Shown piece after piece: positions 17,135 through 25,272 of a DNA stretch of 64,000 nt (position 1 is the stretch's first letter; the number at the start of each line of letters is the position of its first letter). The DNA lies in the NCBI RefSeq assembly GCF_002008315.2, contig NZ_MVDG02000002.1, positions 248,001 to 312,000 on the forward strand. The letters are read 5' to 3'. Source of the DNA: Arthrobacter sp. KBS0703 (GTDB lineage Bacteria > Actinomycetota > Actinomycetes > Actinomycetales > Micrococcaceae). The notes beneath the pieces were generated by a model. It ran no database searches. It was given only the letters and a program-made list of their open reading frames with translations, and had not been told where the DNA came from. The translations under genes and the position numbers were made by a program.

Positions 17135-17697
17135 GGAGCTATCGTGCCAGCTCGGCCTGAAAGTATGCTGCGCTCCCTGGAAACACCGCACGCCTGCGAC
17201 AGGCCGGGAGGGGCGAAACTCCGGCGACCTCAACGGCTGGTTCGAGGAGGAGCGGCATAGCCCACTGAAGGTGGAAAGCCGGTGCTTCGCCTCTCGCCGC
17301 TTCTGTTAAGGCGGGGTTCTGTCCAAGGGAGAGTTCTTTGACCGAGCGGTTTCGATTTGACGAGTCTGGCCACGAAACCCTGGCGGCAAGATCGTGCTCC
17401 GAGTCCGTTGGCCCGTTGCGGCAACCCGTCGCGGACGTCGACCGCAGCCTAGGGAGGGCCGGGGAATTTGACGAGTTCTGGGCGAGCAGTGGTCGCGGTC
17501 AATGGACGTCACGCCCACTAGCTCCGACGCCTAAAAACATCGTTCGACGCCTCCCCCGACTGGGCCCGGCTACGCGTGCATACACGCCTGTCGCAACCGC
17601 CCCATCGAGGGCGGGAACCTTGGGCCTGAACTTTCTCGCTGACGGGTATTGGCCACGAGGCAGGGGCTTGGGATGATGCGCTGATGAAGGGAACTCA
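17135..17697. other. Intergenic region without a supported gene
   Basis: 563 bp between divergent genes. An open frame at 17338-17676 lacks a ribosome-binding site and recognisable composition. The last 20 bp hold the ribosome-binding site GAAGGGA of the downstream gene. Otherwise nothing identifiable was seen. Confidence 0.5.
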
Positions 17698-18297
17698 GTG
17701 AACAAGAATCGCCTCGAGGCATTCAGCGATGGCGTACTGGCCATCGTCATCACCATCATGGTGCTTGAACTGCGTGTGCCCCACGAACCGACGTGGCAGG
17801 GGTTGGCCGCTGTGCTGCCCACGTTCCTCAGCTACCTGCTCAGCTTCGTATACGTGGGTATCTACTGGAACAACCATCACCACATGATCCACTTGGCCGA
17901 CCGGGTAAACGGCGGGATCCTCTGGGCGAATCTGCACCTGTTGTTCTGGCTGTCGCTCTTCCCGTTCAGCACCCGTTGGATGGACGAGTCCGGGTTTCTG
18001 CAGGTCCCGGTTCTTGTATACGGGATCAATCTCCTCTGCGCAGCCATTGCCTACTTCATCCTGCAGCAGGCCCTCATCCGCCAGCAGGGCAGGGACGGTG
18101 CCCTCGCCCGGGCCGTCGGCAGGGACTGGAAGGGTAAGGCGTCCCCGCTGATCTATTTGACGGGCCTTGCGCTGAGCGGAGTACAGCCCTTGTTGGGAGT
18201 TGCGGTCTATACGGTGGTGGCGCTGATCTGGCTTGTTCCGGATCGTCGGGTTGAGCACTTCGTAGCTCAGGCGCACCAAGACCAACGCCGGCACTGA
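17698..18297 (+). CDS. TMEM175-family ion channel protein
   Basis: A 199-residue membrane protein of the TMEM175/DUF1211 family, bacterial potassium-channel relatives. The diagnostic first helix motif is intact: RLEAFSDGVLAIVITIMVLEL at residues 5-25. About six transmembrane helices follow, with HHHMIHLADRVNG and the FPFSTRWM segment. GTG start at 17698 has GAAGGGA upstream. Physiological role here is unknown. Confidence 0.88.
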   Translation: MNKNRLEAFSDGVLAIVITIMVLELRVPHEPTWQGLAAVLPTFLSYLLSFVYVGIYWNNHHHMIHLADRVNGGILWANLHLLFWLSLFPFSTRWMDESGFLQVPVLVYGINLLCAAIAYFILQQALIRQQGRDGALARAVGRDWKGKASPLIYLTGLALSGVQPLLGVAVYTVVALIWLVPDRRVEHFVAQAHQDQRRH

Positions 18298-18313
18298 CCT
18301 CAGACCCTGGAAC

Positions 18314-18918
18314 TCAAACCTCCGCCACCGGAGCCGCGAACTGCGCCGCGTACAGCGCCGAGTACGCCCCACCCACCGCCAAGAGTTCAGCATGCGTCCC
18401 CTGCTCCACGATCTGCACGGCCTCCATCACCAGGATGAGGTCGGCGTCGCGGATCGTGGACAGCCGGTGCGCGATCACGAAGCACGTCCGGTCGGACCGC
18501 AAAGTACTCTTCGCCTTCTGCACCAGCACCTCGGTCCGCGTATCCACCGAGTTCGTCGCCTCGTCCAAAATCAAGACAGAGGGCCGGGCCAGGAACGCCC
18601 GGTCAATCGTCAGCAGCTGCTTCTCGCCGGCGGACACATTGGCGCCCTCGTCGTCGAGCACGGCGCCGTAGCCCTCCGGCAGAGTGCACAAACCGGTCCA
18701 CATACGCCGTCTTTGCTGCCTCCAGGATCTCCGCTTCGGTAGTCGAAGGCCGGCCGTACGCGATGTTGTCCCGGATGGCCCCCCGAACAGCCAGGAATCA
18801 TGCAGCACCATGCCCATCCGCAGCACAGCCCGCGCCGGGAGACGGTGGTGACCTCCACGCCGTCGAGCGTTATCCGCCCCGCATCCAGCTCATAGAACCT
18901 CATCATCAGGTTCACCAG
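18314..18918 (-). pseudogene. Truncated, frameshifted copy of an ABC exporter 3' end
   Basis: About 600 bp align with the 3' end of the intact exporter gene at 25273-27312, from its stop codon up to the region just after Walker A. Relative to that gene there are at least a 2-bp loss near 18683 (GGCAGAGTG versus GGCAGGGAGTG) and a 1-bp loss near 18780, so only short pieces such as [18 protein letters not shown] and LILDEATNSVDT remain readable. Similarity stops near 18918. It has no membrane domain and no start, so it is a dead partial duplicate. Confidence 0.88.
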
Positions 18919-18970
18919 CGTGACTCGTGGAGCCTATTCGAGGCGAGCACGGCTGTGCGCCGCGACGGTG

Positions 18971-19004
18971 GCGGACGACGGCGGGACCTCCCGCCGTCGT
19001 CCGC
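18971..19004. terminator. Perfect 16-bp-arm hairpin after the SDR relic
   Basis: Arms GCGGACGACGGCGGGA and its exact complement with a 2-nt centre. It follows the SDR stop on the minus strand and belongs to the same family as 1257-1289 and 2858-2891. Confidence 0.65.
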
Positions 19005-19024
19005 TTGCGCTTGGTGTCGCTCCC

Positions 19025-19477
19025 CTACAGCGCCGACCAGCCGCCGTCGGAGGCGAGGATGGAGCCGTTGATGTTGGTGCCGTCGTCGCTGAGCAGGAAG
19101 GTGATGGAGGCGGCGAGCTGCGCGGCGGTGGCGGGTGTGGGGACGGTGGCCTGCATCAGCGGGCCGAGCCGTTCGGCCGCGAGCTGGGATCCCCAGTTGG
19201 CCACGATGTTGGTGATGGTGGGGCCGGGTGCCACGGCGTTGAAGCGCAGGCCCCTGGGCCCGTACATCACGGCCGAGTTCTTGGTCAGACCGACGACGGC
19301 GTGCTTGGACGCGGTGTAGGCGGCGCCGGCGGCGGACCCGCGCAGGCCGGCCTCGGAGGCGACGTTGACCACAGAGCCGGTGCCGGCGTCCAGCACGGTG
19401 ACGATGACGGTCTTGCCGGCGAAGCGGCCGCTGGTGGTGGCTTCCTGCCATGTGGCTTCGTTGCCCATGATGTCCAT
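19025..19477 (-). pseudogene. Short-chain dehydrogenase with internal deletion
   Basis: The 150-residue frame begins like an SDR (GRFAGKTVIVT) but jumps straight to LDAGTGSVVNVASEAG, skipping roughly 100 residues that should include the TGxxxGxG NAD-binding loop. The remainder is well preserved: the active-site YTASK, NAVAPGPTITN and the terminal SDGGWSAL. Without the Rossmann core it cannot bind NAD(P). It is divergent from a TetR gene whose palindromic operator lies between them, so it was probably that regulator's target. Normal family length is about 250 residues. Confidence 0.85.
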
Positions 19478-19510
19478 CCAGACGTTGCTTTATTGGGTGG
19501 AGTCCACTTT

Positions 19511-19527
19511 ATGACACTCCGTGTCAT
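19511..19527. promoter_or_regulatory. Palindromic TetR operator
   Basis: ATGACAC-TCC-GTGTCAT, perfect 7-bp arms, in the divergent promoter region between the SDR relic and the TetR gene, 10 bp before the TetR start. Probable autoregulatory site. Confidence 0.75.
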
Positions 19528-19536
19528 TATGTAAGG

Positions 19537-20157
19537 GTGAATACTGATGGGATGCCTTCGGATGCTGTGAAGACCGCAGTTCAGCGTTCCACCGGGCGCC
19601 CGGTGACGATTGATCCTGACGCTGTTGCCGCCACCGCGCTGCAGCTGTTCGCCGAGCGCGGCTACGAGCAGACGTCCATGGAGGACATCGCGCGCGAGGC
19701 GGGGATCGGGCGCAAGAGCCTGTACCGCTACTTCTCCAGCAAAGCCGAGCTCATCTGGGGCGGCATGGAGCCGGTGATCGAGGCGTCTGGGCGGGTTCTG
19801 GATTCAGCCCGGGTTACCGGCGGCGCCGGCGAGGACGTCCTGGCGCGGCTGCGGGAGGCGGCCATTGCGGGGGTTTCTGTTCTGCCTGACCTCGCGGTGA
19901 CGCGGGGCCGGCTGCGGCTGATCGCCGAACACCCCGAGCTGGCCAGCCGGAGCTACGAGTCCCTGGCGCCGCAGCGGGATAGGGCGCGGGTGTACCTGGT
20001 TTCGGCTGGGGTCGGTGAGGATGTGGCGGGGTATCTGTGTGCCGCGTTCATGGGCGCGACGTTCGAGGCGTGGATGCAGTGGGCCGCCGGGACGGATCCG
20101 GATCCGGTGCCTTATTTGGTGGCGGCGGTTGGGGTGCTGCAGGCGCCGGGCACATAG
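19537..20157 (+). CDS. TetR-family transcriptional regulator
   Basis: A 206-residue TetR repressor. Helix-turn-helix at residues about 30-75: [20 protein letters not shown] then [14 protein letters not shown]. The C-terminal ligand domain resembles the MftR/AcrR-type all-helical fold. GTG at 19537 is used; the ATG at 19552 is an alternative. It is adjacent and divergent to a broken SDR gene, so it may now regulate only itself or distant genes. Confidence 0.9.
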   Translation: MNTDGMPSDAVKTAVQRSTGRPVTIDPDAVAATALQLFAERGYEQTSMEDIAREAGIGRKSLYRYFSSKAELIWGGMEPVIEASGRVLDSARVTGGAGEDVLARLREAAIAGVSVLPDLAVTRGRLRLIAEHPELASRSYESLAPQRDRARVYLVSAGVGEDVAGYLCAAFMGATFEAWMQWAAGTDPDPVPYLVAAVGVLQAPGT

Positions 20158-20210
20158 GTGCCTCGGCGGCCAATGTTCGCAACGGAGCCGACCAAGGCAA
20201 AGCAACGGAG

Positions 20211-20310
20211 CCGACCCATCCTGCTGGTCAGGCATCTTCACCTCCCGCTGCGCATGACGAGATCCGGCACCCTACAACTCATCCCGGACATTGAACCAAA
20301 CACAGCCCCA
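20211..20310 (-). pseudogene. Inverted remnant of an ECF sigma gene 5' end
   Basis: Read on the minus strand this stretch aligns over about 95 bp, at roughly 70 percent identity, with 21361-21460, the promoter, ribosome-binding site and first codons of the sigma gene. The shared parts include AGCGGGAGGTGAA, the start codon, the DQQD codons and the CGTCAT -10. The reading frame then dissolves. It is best read as a decayed, inverted partial copy. Confidence 0.6.
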
Positions 20311-20568
20311 TACCGTAATGCCAGTAATACGGTTCGGTCAGGCGGGTTCATGTACGGGCACGAGCAATGTCCCCCAGTGCGTACTCCTCGCCCGGATCGC
20401 ATTCAGGGAAAACGAGTATTAGGGCCTCGGGGAAATGAACCGAATCAGAAGCCGCAGGGGCCCCGGGAGGGCCAGATAATGAGTACCACCAGAGCCACGA
20501 CGAACGCTGCCATTGTGGCAGCCGTAAACGCGGCCACGGCCCGCTGGACCCGATCCTCCGACCAGCCC

Positions 20569-21267
20569 ATGTCTCGCCCGCGGACGGCGAAGGCCACGAA
20601 GCATCCCCTGCTTGTCTTGGCCGGACTCATTTGCCTTTCGGTCGCGTCCTGCTCTGGCCCGGCGCCGTCCGCGACAACGGCCGGGTCCACAACCTCACCG
20701 CCCGGTCCAACCCAAAGCCCAACCGCCCCGGCGGGGGCACCTGCGGCGTCTTCGACGGCGGCCCCGCGGACACCGGCCAGGACTGTTCCAGCACATACCC
20801 CAGCCAGCCCCAGCCTGCGCCCGAAACCGACGGCTCCAAAACACGCTACGCCACCCTCTCGACCGCCAGCTCCTGCGCTGCCTGCGCCGATGATGCCTCC
20901 GCCTATGATGCCTCCGCCCGCCGCAGCATTCACCATCAGCGTTTCGATCGAGAATCAGCTGATCAGAAGCATGAACGGCGCACTTGTCGGCGGTTCAGGT
21001 TCAGTCACGAGCAGCCCCGCGGGCGTAAATTGCTTCTCAGGACAGGTGGGAACCGTCTTTTGTCAGCCAGCTTCCTTCAGCGTAGGGCAGACGGTGACGC
21101 TTGACGCGGAGCCAGGAGCCGACGTCGGAATGATGGGCGGCATGACCGTGACAGAATTCCTGGGCTGGAACGGTGTTGCCGCCCCATGCGGCGCCTCACG
21201 CCTCTGCAAGATCACGAAATTGGTACCGGGCACTTTTAGCGTCGGCGCCGTCTTCGCGCCGCGGTGA
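20569..21267 (+). CDS. Lipoprotein with Pro-rich stalk and InlB-like C-terminal domain
   Basis: From ATG 20569 the protein has 232 residues with a signal peptide (LLVLAGLICLSVA) and lipobox SVASC. A long Ser/Thr/Pro/Ala stalk with repeated PMMPPP follows, then a strand-rich domain with GSGSVTSSPAGVNC and FLGWNGVAAPCG that resembles divergent InlB B-repeat domains. An alternative start at 20479 has a better ribosome-binding site (GGGAGGG) but would place the signal peptide 30 residues in. It precedes the sigma factor gene in the same direction. Function unknown; probably a cell-surface adhesin-like or sensory protein. Confidence 0.65.
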   Translation: MSRPRTAKATKHPLLVLAGLICLSVASCSGPAPSATTAGSTTSPPGPTQSPTAPAGAPAASSTAAPRTPARTVPAHTPASPSLRPKPTAPKHATPPSRPPAPALPAPMMPPPMMPPPAAAFTISVSIENQLIRSMNGALVGGSGSVTSSPAGVNCFSGQVGTVFCQPASFSVGQTVTLDAEPGADVGMMGGMTVTEFLGWNGVAAPCGASRLCKITKLVPGTFSVGAVFAPR

Positions 21268-21387
21268 TAAGGCACGACTGGCGAGGGGCGAAACACAGCC
21301 ACGAAATTCTAAGAAGTTCGGGCCTGCAATCCGCTGCGGACACAGATGATCGCTTTCGTGTGGCTGACCTTGTTTCAACGTTCAGAA

Positions 21388-21415
21388 TGAACCGTCGGCG
21401 GCCCGGCAACGTCAT
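21388..21415 (+). promoter_or_regulatory. Putative autoregulated ECF-sigma promoter
   Basis: TGAACC (21388-21393), a 16-bp spacer, then CGTCAT (21410-21415), close to the GGAAC/CGTC pattern of ECF sigma factors, 18 bp before the sigma start codon. The same -35 and spacer occur upstream of the lipoprotein gene at 23283. Confidence 0.6.
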
Positions 21416-21433
21416 AGCTAGCGGGAGGTGAAC

Positions 21434-21940
21434 ATGGCTGATCAGCAGGATGAGATGCTTCGTTTGCTGCACGAGACCTATGCTCCCGCTCTATGGCGAT
21501 TCGTCAGCGGTCTCACCAGGGACCATGCCGCGGCCGAGGACATCGTGCAGGAGACCCTGATCCGCCTCTGGAAGCATCCGGCCGTGTTGCAGCGTCCGGA
21601 GCCGGCGGTCCGCTCCTGGCTCTTCACCGTCGCCCGACATCTGGTCATCGATGACCGGCGCAGCGCCCGCAAGCAGCACGAAGTCCCTGGCGACAGTCTG
21701 CCCGAGACGGCGGCGGCGGATCAAACCGATCGGATCCTCGATACGTGGCTGATAGGAGACGCCCTCGCTGGCCTCTCCCCCGAGCACCGGGACGTCATAA
21801 TGCACGCCTACTATCACGGCGAAACCACGTCAGAAATCGCCCAAAAACTCCACGTTGCCGAGGGCACGGTGAAGTCCAGGCTCCACTATGCGCTCCGGGC
21901 AATGCGGCTGGCCCTCCAGGAACGGGGAGTCACACTATGA
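21434..21940 (+). CDS. ECF-family RNA polymerase sigma factor
   Basis: A 168-residue group 4 sigma factor. Region 2 (about 8-75) contains AAEDIVQETLIRLW and WLFTVARHLVIDDRR. Region 4 (about 110-160) contains LSPEHRDVIMHAYYHGETTSEIA and AEGTVKSRLHYALRAMR. A GGGAGG site precedes ATG 21434. Its stop overlaps the start of the anti-sigma gene, the usual coupling for such pairs. It resembles the SigK/SigL-like class paired with membrane zinc anti-sigma factors. Confidence 0.93.
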   Translation: MADQQDEMLRLLHETYAPALWRFVSGLTRDHAAAEDIVQETLIRLWKHPAVLQRPEPAVRSWLFTVARHLVIDDRRSARKQHEVPGDSLPETAAADQTDRILDTWLIGDALAGLSPEHRDVIMHAYYHGETTSEIAQKLHVAEGTVKSRLHYALRAMRLALQERGVTL

Positions 21941-22656
21941 TTTCGAACGGGATGGACAGGTACCGCCAGTGGGACGCCGCCTATGTTCTGGGATCCCTCA
22001 ACTCCTCGGAACGCCACGAGTTCGAGGAGCACCTCGCGCGATGCGATGCCTGCACCGCCGCCGTCGTGGATCTCGCGGGGCTCCCCGGCCTGCTGGCCGC
22101 GCTGACTCCGGCGGACGCAGAAGCGATCAACGATGGCACGGCTGCGCCCTCCCCGAACATGCTTCCAGGGCTGACTGCAAAGGTTCGGCGGCGCCGGAAG
22201 AGGACGCGCCTGGCCGTCGCCGCGCTGGTACTCGGGGCCAGTGCGATAGCCTCGGGCCTGACGGTGATGCTCACTGCTCCGGCGCCACCTGCCGGGCAGA
22301 TCCAGCCCACCACGGCAATCAATCTGAAGTTTGCGCCGGTCGCTCCCACCCAACTGAGCGCCACAGGGTCCCTCACCGCGGTGCCTTGGGGAACACGGAT
22401 CGACTGGACATGCCGTTACACGTCTTCCCCGGGCAACCTTCCCCCTCAATCGGACTCCGGCGATTCTGGCTTCGCGGAGTATGCACTGGTCATCGTGGAC
22501 TTCCACGGCACAAGAACCCAGGTCGCGACTTGGGCAGCGGGATCAGGGACAGAAGTGACTCCCGCCGCAACCACCAGCCTCCCGGTAGCCCAGATAGGCA
22601 GCATTGAGATCCGCTCGCTCGCCAGTGGAAAGACGATCCTGGCGGCCAAGCTATAG
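21937..22656 (+). CDS. Membrane-anchored zinc-binding anti-sigma factor
   Basis: A 239-residue protein with N-terminal zinc anti-sigma motif His32-x3-Cys36-x2-Cys39 (EHLARCDAC), one transmembrane helix at residues 91-112 after an RRRRKR stop-transfer run, and an extracytoplasmic RskA-like domain. It should hold the upstream sigma factor inactive until an envelope signal triggers cleavage. It starts within the sigma stop codon (ATGA); ATG 21952 is a possible later start. Confidence 0.9.
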   Translation: MISNGMDRYRQWDAAYVLGSLNSSERHEFEEHLARCDACTAAVVDLAGLPGLLAALTPADAEAINDGTAAPSPNMLPGLTAKVRRRRKRTRLAVAALVLGASAIASGLTVMLTAPAPPAGQIQPTTAINLKFAPVAPTQLSATGSLTAVPWGTRIDWTCRYTSSPGNLPPQSDSGDSGFAEYALVIVDFHGTRTQVATWAAGSGTEVTPAATTSLPVAQIGSIEIRSLASGKTILAAKL

Positions 22657-22734
22657 GGAACCAATCAGCGCCTCGAAGGGGTCTATCCGAAGGGGCGGAG
22701 AGTCGAGGAGTTCCGAGGTGTTGGTGGCGGCTGC

Positions 22735-23283
22735 TCAGTACCCTGACGACCCAGGCGTGGAACCGCTGACCTTGTCACCGCCCGGAGCGACGGCCCACCA
22801 GATCCCGCCAACGCCTTGGCCCTTGACGTCGCCGGCGGCCATGTCTTTGGCATAGGTGTAGACCGGGCGCCCGTTGACGGTCGCCTGCATCGTTCCGTCG
22901 TCGCGGCTGATGGTGCCGACCTTGCCCGTTACCCCGTCCACGCCGGGCATCGGGGTGGTGGCTTTAACCGCTGGCCACATCATTGAGCACCCGGCATCGC
23001 AGGCGCTCTTGCCCGAGTTCGCGGTGTCCTTGTCAAAGAAGTACACCGCCATTCCCTTCTCATTGACCACGATGGTTCCTAGCGAGGTGCTGGCCGTCTT
23101 CAGGACCACGGCTCCGGCCACGGCCGGCGCCGATGCCGCAGGACCGGAACCTGCCGGCGAAGAACTTGCCGAGGAAGACGAGCCCTGCCCAGTCGAGCCC
23201 CCCGTGGGTGAGGACCCGCAGCCAGTGAGAGCCGCGATGCCCAGGGCGCAGGCCAAGACCACTAGTGGGATGCTCTTATTCAT
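22735..23283 (-). CDS. Lipoprotein with secreted repeat of unknown function
   Basis: A 182-residue lipoprotein with lipobox LTGC (Cys22) and a Ser/Gly-rich linker. It holds two copies of the PF03640-type repeat: the first around VVNEKGMAVYFFDKD and CDAGCSMMWPAV, the second around TISRDDGTMQATVNGRPVYTYAKD with GGIWWAVAP. It converges on the sigma/anti-sigma operon, and its upstream region carries a promoter matching the sigma factor's own, so it is the likely regulon member. Molecular role of this repeat family is unknown. Confidence 0.88.
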   Translation of the reverse strand: MNKSIPLVVLACALGIAALTGCGSSPTGGSTGQGSSSSASSSPAGSGPAASAPAVAGAVVLKTASTSLGTIVVNEKGMAVYFFDKDTANSGKSACDAGCSMMWPAVKATTPMPGVDGVTGKVGTISRDDGTMQATVNGRPVYTYAKDMAAGDVKGQGVGGIWWAVAPGGDKVSGSTPGSSGY

Positions 23284-23336
23284 GATCGATCCTGACCTCC
23301 CGGGTCGGTGCGGCCGGAATTTCCGTCCACACTGAG

Positions 23337-23364
23337 CACACGTATCCGAACGCGGGGCGGTTCA
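23337..23364 (-). promoter_or_regulatory. ECF-type promoter of the secreted-repeat lipoprotein
   Basis: On the minus strand TGAACC (23364-23359), a 16-bp spacer, then CGTGTG (23342-23337), about 54 bp before the start codon. The -35 hexamer and spacer length equal those of the sigma gene promoter at 21388-21415. Confidence 0.55.
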
Positions 23365-23545
23365 AGACGGCGTGCGCCGGTCCGTTCCACGGAAAGAGTT
23401 CCGTGCGCTGCAGGAGCCATCCCCTGTCCGAAATCAAGGGGGAACCACGTGGTGGGCGGCCCAAGGTTACTAGCTAACTCTAGGGTGCTCTCAGCAGACT
23501 CTCAGTATCTGGTCGGGAAGCGCACCCCATGAACTGACCGACCAG

Positions 23546-23591
23546 GCCGCCGGGCCCTGCTCCCCATAAATCGATTTTGGGGCCCGGCGGC
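23546..23591. repeat. Inverted repeat at the start of a surface-protein fragment
   Basis: Perfect 12-bp arms GCCGCCGGGCCC (23546-23557) and complement (23580-23591) around a 22-bp AT-rich centre. It overlaps the TTG at which the truncated gene would begin, so it may mark a rearrangement point. Confidence 0.5.
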
Positions 23592-23996
23592 ACTCAATCC
23601 CGGTACCAGATCACCTTTAAGGTCACGTTCAAACGCGCCGGCACCGTCAATGCCACCATGTCCTCAGGTGCGATTAGGCCTCTGGCGGTCTTCACAAGGC
23701 TTGCCAACCCCGTCGTGCACGGCACCTACGCCGCGGGGCAGGTTCTTCGGGCATCTACGACGGCGACGTTCCCCGCCGCAACGTCCGTTACCTGGCAGTG
23801 GCAGCGGGACGAGAAGCCGATCGCCGGAGCCACCGGATCGACGTACCGGCTTACCCAGAATGACCGGGACAGGTTCATCCGGGTCGTGGCGACCTATCGG
23901 AAGCCCAACTACCTGAATGCGGGCCGTGCATCGGCGCAGCGCTGGGTTCCGGGACCCACCACGTCCTGGGGCGGAGGCACGCGCATCACCTTCTAG
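23577..23996 (+). pseudogene. C-terminal fragment of an Ig-like surface protein
   Basis: The frame has no credible start (TTG, no ribosome-binding site, no signal peptide). Its second half, VTWQWQRDEKPIAGATGSTY followed by RLTQNDRDRFIRVVATYRKP, is the Ig-like repeat typical of secreted Micrococcaceae wall proteins, where it normally follows a signal peptide and other repeats. It is therefore read as the 3' end of a truncated gene rather than a complete one. Confidence 0.5.
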
Positions 23997-24112
23997 GGTG
24001 TTTACTCCACCTGCTCCAAGAATGCCCGGACGCCTCGGAATCGGTGCCCGGGCATCTTGCTGGTTCAGGGGCGTTCGAGGAATGTGCCGATGCCGTCATC
24101 TGGCGGGCCGGC

Positions 24113-25213
24113 TCACTGTCTCAGTACCTTTTCGGCCCGTTCCGCGAGGACGCCGATGGCCAGGGAGAAGCGGCCAGGTAGCGGAGAAAGTGCCAGACGG
24201 AGCCAGACGGCGTCCGAGTACGCATCGAACCGGTCCGGACTGACGCGCAGTTCCTCGGCGGTGGCCAGCACCTGCGTGTGAGCCGTCAGATATCGTTCGG
24301 GCGTCATGCGGTTGTTTCGTAGATGAAGCTCCAGACGGACGTCCAGGCCGGCCAGATCCCGGGCGGCCTCGTGCCGGGCCGTACTGTCGAAGTCCAGCAA
24401 CCCGGGCGGGATGTCGCCGTCGGAAACGATGATCTGCCTGTCGTAAAGGTCTCCGTGGGCCCACACCAGCGGATCCGGTGCCGTCCGGAGCAGGTTCACG
24501 GCCACATGCTCCGCAGCGGCGCGCAAGGCATCGCGCTGAGGCGAGAACTCCGGGGCGTTTTCATTGTGCCGCAGCCAGTCGTCCACCCGGCGACACATTT
24601 TCGTGGCTTCCCACTCCGGTGAACGGAGCGGAAGGCTGTCGAGAACGCTTTGCGCTGCGGGACCATGGGATCCGTTCAGTTCCGCGACCCAGGCCCGCGA
24701 CCATTTCTCCCACGCCCCGGCGAACGCTTCATCGCCGACGGCGGCGTCCTCCCGGCCCAGCTCGTTCAGAGTCTGTCCCGCGATGGCGCTAAATACGATG
24801 ACGTCCTCCTGGGAGCTCTGCCGGAGGATTCTGGGTGTTGTGAAGTTGCCGACGTCCAGTAGGACGTCCATCTGTGCGCAACGCTCGGCCGGCACGACGG
24901 CGCTGCCGCGCTTAAAGATCTTTATGTAGCGACCCTCCGCCCGGACGACCGCCTGGTGGTGGGGCCAGTACGAAATCAATTCACCCTGCTGTGCTTCCCG
25001 CCGCAAGGCGGGCAGTCCCGGATCGTCCAACGGGATAAGTTCGAACTGCCCGTGACGCAGGTGAGCTCCCCGGACTCCGGGCCGCCCCGGAGTCAGGACC
25101 TCCAGGACAAATTCTCCTGGTGTCTTGTCCGGCCATGCCCGCTGAATCAGCCAAGTTGTCCCCGTATCGTCGTCGGCTGACTCTGGAACGGGCGAGATGC
25201 TCCGTCCATCCAT
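24113..25213 (-). CDS. Aminoglycoside-phosphotransferase-fold kinase
   Basis: A 366-residue protein with an APH/choline-kinase fold. The catalytic loop is HGDLYDRQ and the metal-binding motif LLDFDS. The usual Asn five residues after the catalytic Asp is Gln, as in the two related kinases at 41113 and 42411. The N-terminal 90 residues (WLIQRAWP, YIKIFKRG) match those of the 42411 protein, so the two are full-length paralogues. The ATG follows GGGAGGAG. It stands alone between a surface-protein fragment and the ABC exporter. The substrate is unknown. Confidence 0.8.
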   Translation of the reverse strand: MDGRSISPVPESADDDTGTTWLIQRAWPDKTPGEFVLEVLTPGRPGVRGAHLRHGQFELIPLDDPGLPALRREAQQGELISYWPHHQAVVRAEGRYIKIFKRGSAVVPAERCAQMDVLLDVGNFTTPRILRQSSQEDVIVFSAIAGQTLNELGREDAAVGDEAFAGAWEKWSRAWVAELNGSHGPAAQSVLDSLPLRSPEWEATKMCRRVDDWLRHNENAPEFSPQRDALRAAAEHVAVNLLRTAPDPLVWAHGDLYDRQIIVSDGDIPPGLLDFDSTARHEAARDLAGLDVRLELHLRNNRMTPERYLTAHTQVLATAEELRVSPDRFDAYSDAVWLRLALSPLPGRFSLAIGVLAERAEKVLRQ

Positions 25214-25272
25214 GCTTTCTCCTCCCCGTAACCAGCCGCTCTCGCAACCCTCTGCTTTCGCGAGGACCGCCC

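Noticed and set aside
17338..17676. 112-residue open frame upstream of the TMEM175 gene
   Set aside because: No ribosome-binding site, no conserved motif and atypical composition.
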